In this document: positions 61,814-64,000 of the stretch, piece after piece
How the letters are laid out: every line of letters begins with the position of its first letter
Numbering within the stretch: the first letter of the stretch is position 1
Source of the DNA: Bradyrhizobium sp. ORS 285
GTDB lineage: Bacteria; Pseudomonadota; Alphaproteobacteria; Rhizobiales; Xanthobacteraceae
NCBI RefSeq assembly: GCF_900176205.1
Contig: NZ_LT859959.1
Coordinates: forward strand, 682,001-746,000
Reading direction: 5' to 3'
DNA length: 64,000 nt
The notes under the pieces: model-generated
What the model saw: the letters and a program-made list of their open reading frames with translations, nothing else
The model's database searches: none
What the model was told of the DNA's origin: nothing
Made by a program: the position numbers and the translations under genes

Positions 61814-62020
61814 TCAGGCGATGATGTCCGGCGTAATCTGGTCTTCGATGAAGGCGATCCGATCGCGCAGCATCAGCTTCCGCTTCTTCAGCCGTTGCAG
61901 CCGCAACAAATCCGGCGCGGGCGACAGATGCAAGGCATCGATCGCTGCGTCGAGGTCGCGGTGCTCCTGCTGCAGGCGCGCGAGTTCGGCCTGCAGTTCG
62001 CGCTCGTCTTGGTCAGCCAT
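61814..62020 (-). CDS. YdcH/DUF465 protein
   Basis: 68 residues. DUF465 signature: LARLQQEHRDLDAAIDAL then LLRLQRLKKRKLMLRDRIAF. Short two-helix protein. The KKRKLMLRDRI block is shared with the second DUF465 protein at 62312, encoded divergently. No strong ribosome site was seen. Function unknown. Confidence 0.9.
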   Translation of the reverse strand: MADQDERELQAELARLQQEHRDLDAAIDALHLSPAPDLLRLQRLKKRKLMLRDRIAFIEDQITPDIIA

Positions 62021-62311
62021 GATCTATGATAGCAAAAAAGCGGAAGGAAGTGGGAAGCCCTGCGAAAGGCGGGAGCGAATATTGCGCTTGCGAAGCTGAT
62101 AAGCAAGCCGCGACCCCTGGGATCTCTGCAGCTGTCCCGTGAATTTCAGGTTGGCGCGCCCTGGAGAATCGTCCGCATCCGCTCACGCTTCGTTACGCAC
62201 GGCGCTCAAATCTGCATGTGCGGTCTTTTGGCCCCATCGACAGGTCAAGCGACTTGTGTACACTCGATAGCCCTGGTCGAATCTCAGGTTCACCTACCAA
62301 GGAGGTTTCGA

Positions 62312-62497
62312 ATGGCCATTCAGGCGCATCTCGTTGAACTGGAGCGTAAGCATAAAGTTCTTGAAAACGAATTGCATGAAGCCCTCGTGCATCCATCAAC
62401 GGACGATCTGCGCATAGCCGAACTGAAGCGGCGTAAACTGATGGTGAAGGATGAGATCGAGCGCTTGAGACAGGTGACCACCGAAACGCTTCACTGA
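62312..62497 (+). CDS. YdcH/DUF465 protein
   Basis: 61 residues from ATG 62312 with AAGGAGG 7 nt upstream; the frame continues 32 codons upstream but without a ribosome site. DUF465: LVELERKHKVLENELHEALV then LRIAELKRRKLMVKDEIERL. Paralogue of the divergent protein at 61814. The 291-bp region between the two genes shows no clear promoter by eye. Confidence 0.92.
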   Translation: MAIQAHLVELERKHKVLENELHEALVHPSTDDLRIAELKRRKLMVKDEIERLRQVTTETLH

Positions 62498-62670
62498 CTT
62501 GTGACGACGATCAACGGTAATTCCAACGGCAAGACCGTGCGTGCTGGGATGGTGATAGCGCCATCCCAGGCGCAACTTCCCAGATAGGCTGACATCGCAA
62601 CCGGCTGCTGCGTCCCGCAGCCTTGAAGGATTGCCCGCGGGGCCATCCACGCTCCGATGCATACCAATTG

Positions 62671-63774
62671 TTAGTTCGCTGTGAGCTCACCGACATGCGT
62701 GGCGATCGCCAGCGATGACGTCAGCCCCGGCGATTCAATTCCGAACAGATTGATCAATCCGGTCACGCCGTGCTCGCGCGGTCCCTGGATGACGAAGTCC
62801 TGCGATGCTACCGCGGGCGGGACGATCTTCGGCCGGATGCCGGAGTAGCTCGGCATCAGCGCACCATCGGGCAGTGTCGGCCAATATCTGCGGATCGCCG
62901 GATAGAAGCGTTCGGCGCGCGTGGGGTCGACCGCGTAGTCGATGGACTCGATCCACTCGACATCGGGACCGAAGCGGGCCTGGCCTGCCATGTCCAGCGT
63001 GAGGTGGACGCCGAGCCCACCGGGCTCCGGCACCGGGTAGATCAGCCGGCTGAACGGTGCCTTGGCGCTGCAGCTGAAGTAGTTACCCTTGGCGAGATAG
63101 GCGGTGGGCACCAGGTCGGGCGGCATGCCCTCGATCAGGCGGGCGACCGCCGGGGCGCTGAGACCGGCCGCATTGACGAGCAACTGACAGGACAGCGTCA
63201 TCGGCTGCTCGCCGCCGGCATCGAGCTCGATCGCGCCGCCGGTCGCCTTGGCGCGCAGCAGCGGGGTGTGGAAGGCAAAGGCGCCGCCGGCATCCTCGAT
63301 CTCACCGCGCAGCGACAGCATGAAAGCATGGCTGTCGAGGATCCCGGTCGAGGGTGACAGCAGGGCGGCCTCGCAGGCCAGCGCCGGCTCCATGGCTTTC
63401 GCCTCGGAGCCCGTGAGAAGCCGCATGCCCTCGACGCCGTTCGCCTCGGCATGGGCGCGGATGCCCTGCAGCTTCTCGGTCTCGGCCGGGCTGGTGGCGA
63501 CGATCAGCTTGCCGCAATTGCGGTAGGGAACACCGTGCTCGTCGCAATAGCGGTACAGCATGCGTTTGCCGCTGACGCAGAAGCGGGCCATCAGGCTGCC
63601 GGCCTTGTAATAGATGCCGGCATGGATCACTTCGCTGTTGCGAGATGAGGTGACGGTGCCGATGTCCTCGGCCGCTTCGAGCACGACGACCTCGCGCCCC
63701 GCTTTGGCCAGCTGGCGGGCAATGGCAAGTCCCACCACGCCCGCACCGACGACGACGCAATCAACCTTTTCCAT
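62671..63774 (-). CDS. FAD-dependent oxidoreductase, L-2-hydroxyglutarate oxidase (LhgO)-like
   Basis: 367 residues. FAD-binding GxGxxG in [18 protein letters not shown] and [20 protein letters not shown]. LhgO-type blocks follow: [67 protein letters not shown], and a C-terminal [15 protein letters not shown]. Membrane-associated oxidation of 2-hydroxyacids into the quinone pool is the family role; the substrate is inferred. AGGA lies 7 nt before ATG. The remaining 226 bp to the window end hold no supported gene. Confidence 0.88.
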   Translation of the reverse strand: MEKVDCVVVGAGVVGLAIARQLAKAGREVVVLEAAEDIGTVTSSRNSEVIHAGIYYKAGSLMARFCVSGKRMLYRYCDEHGVPYRNCGKLIVATSPAETEKLQGIRAHAEANGVEGMRLLTGSEAKAMEPALACEAALLSPSTGILDSHAFMLSLRGEIEDAGGAFAFHTPLLRAKATGGAIELDAGGEQPMTLSCQLLVNAAGLSAPAVARLIEGMPPDLVPTAYLAKGNYFSCSAKAPFSRLIYPVPEPGGLGVHLTLDMAGQARFGPDVEWIESIDYAVDPTRAERFYPAIRRYWPTLPDGALMPSYSGIRPKIVPPAVASQDFVIQGPREHGVTGLINLFGIESPGLTSSLAIATHVGELTAN

Positions 63775-64000
63775 ACGCGTTCCTGAAACAATCCCGGGAG
63801 GTCACGGCTCTCTGCAATCGGCGGTGGGCGGAACCTTCATGCCAAGCACGAAGCTGCTTAGCAAACCATTCATCATAGAAGGTCATCGCCCGAATTTGCT
63901 TCGTCTTTTTCGAAGTTTGTGGAAACCGTTTACCCGATCCCAACCGGTCGGGCCAGAGAATGCCATCCGGATACCGCGGGTGATTGATGGCTGGCAAGTT

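Noticed and set aside
63761..63997. A 78-codon minus-strand open frame at the window end
   Set aside because: No ribosome site or recognisable family; overlaps the start of the FAD oxidoreductase gene by 14 bp.

Overview
This GC-rich window comes from a chromosome of the alphaproteobacterial order Hyphomicrobiales, most likely Bradyrhizobium or a close relative. The reasons are the run ybgC ... tolQRAB - pal - cpoB - tilS - ftsH, the run DUF1036 - pykA / DUF1244 / gapR, a 50-residue aa3-type oxidase subunit IV next to pntAA-pntAB-pntB, an rpsU with a GTG start, two candidate CtrA boxes, and several dispersed palindromic repeats of a kind I remember from Bradyrhizobium genomes. The genus is inferred from memory, not from a search.

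Layout. 1-439: 3' part of ybgC. 443-19692: an accessory block that separates ybgC from tolQ. It holds a very large DUF4011-helicase-Vsr-like nuclease protein (candidate Hhe-type phage defence), two glutathione transferases, TetR and HxlR regulators with visible palindromic operators, an ECF42-type sigma factor, four YCII/DGPF proteins, DoxX-like and VOC proteins, a lysozyme-like periplasmic protein and several dispersed repeats. 20182-32721: the Tol-Pal envelope machine, lysidine synthase and FtsH; a GGDEF-EAL protein and a FeeM-like N-acyltransferase lie between tolB and pal. 32848-38018: a secreted lipase-like hydrolase, two polytopic GT-C-like membrane proteins and a TetR regulator. 38024-41069: pykA, DUF1036, DUF1244 and gapR. 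41174-47026: two murein enzymes (M15-type DUF882 peptidase and an L,D-transpeptidase) and a sigma-54 response regulator. 47147-50101: an M3 oligopeptidase, an AbrB/Doc toxin-antitoxin pair and oxidase subunit IV. 50240-57100: proton-translocating transhydrogenase, a hydrolase, two cation antiporters and a cupin. 57110-63774: an envelope protein of unknown function, rpsU, purE-purK, a diguanylate cyclase, small conserved proteins including two DUF465/YdcH proteins, and an FAD oxidoreductase.

The most striking signal is regulatory. Three intergenic sites (8133, 9861, 16675) carry the same bipartite promoter TGTCGGC-N16-CGTC, each with an upstream GAAAAT-containing element. They sit in front of the YCII-sigma operon, the doxX-VOC operon and a three-gene YCII operon. 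This fits an autoregulated ECF42 regulon written out within about 10 kb. A second self-contained circuit is a TetR gene whose start codon lies inside a 19-bp palindrome that matches, at 14 of 19 positions, a palindrome in front of the neighbouring DUF2852 gene.

Domain, motif and spacing statements come from reading the sequence. Family names and functions rest on general knowledge of those families. No database search was run.
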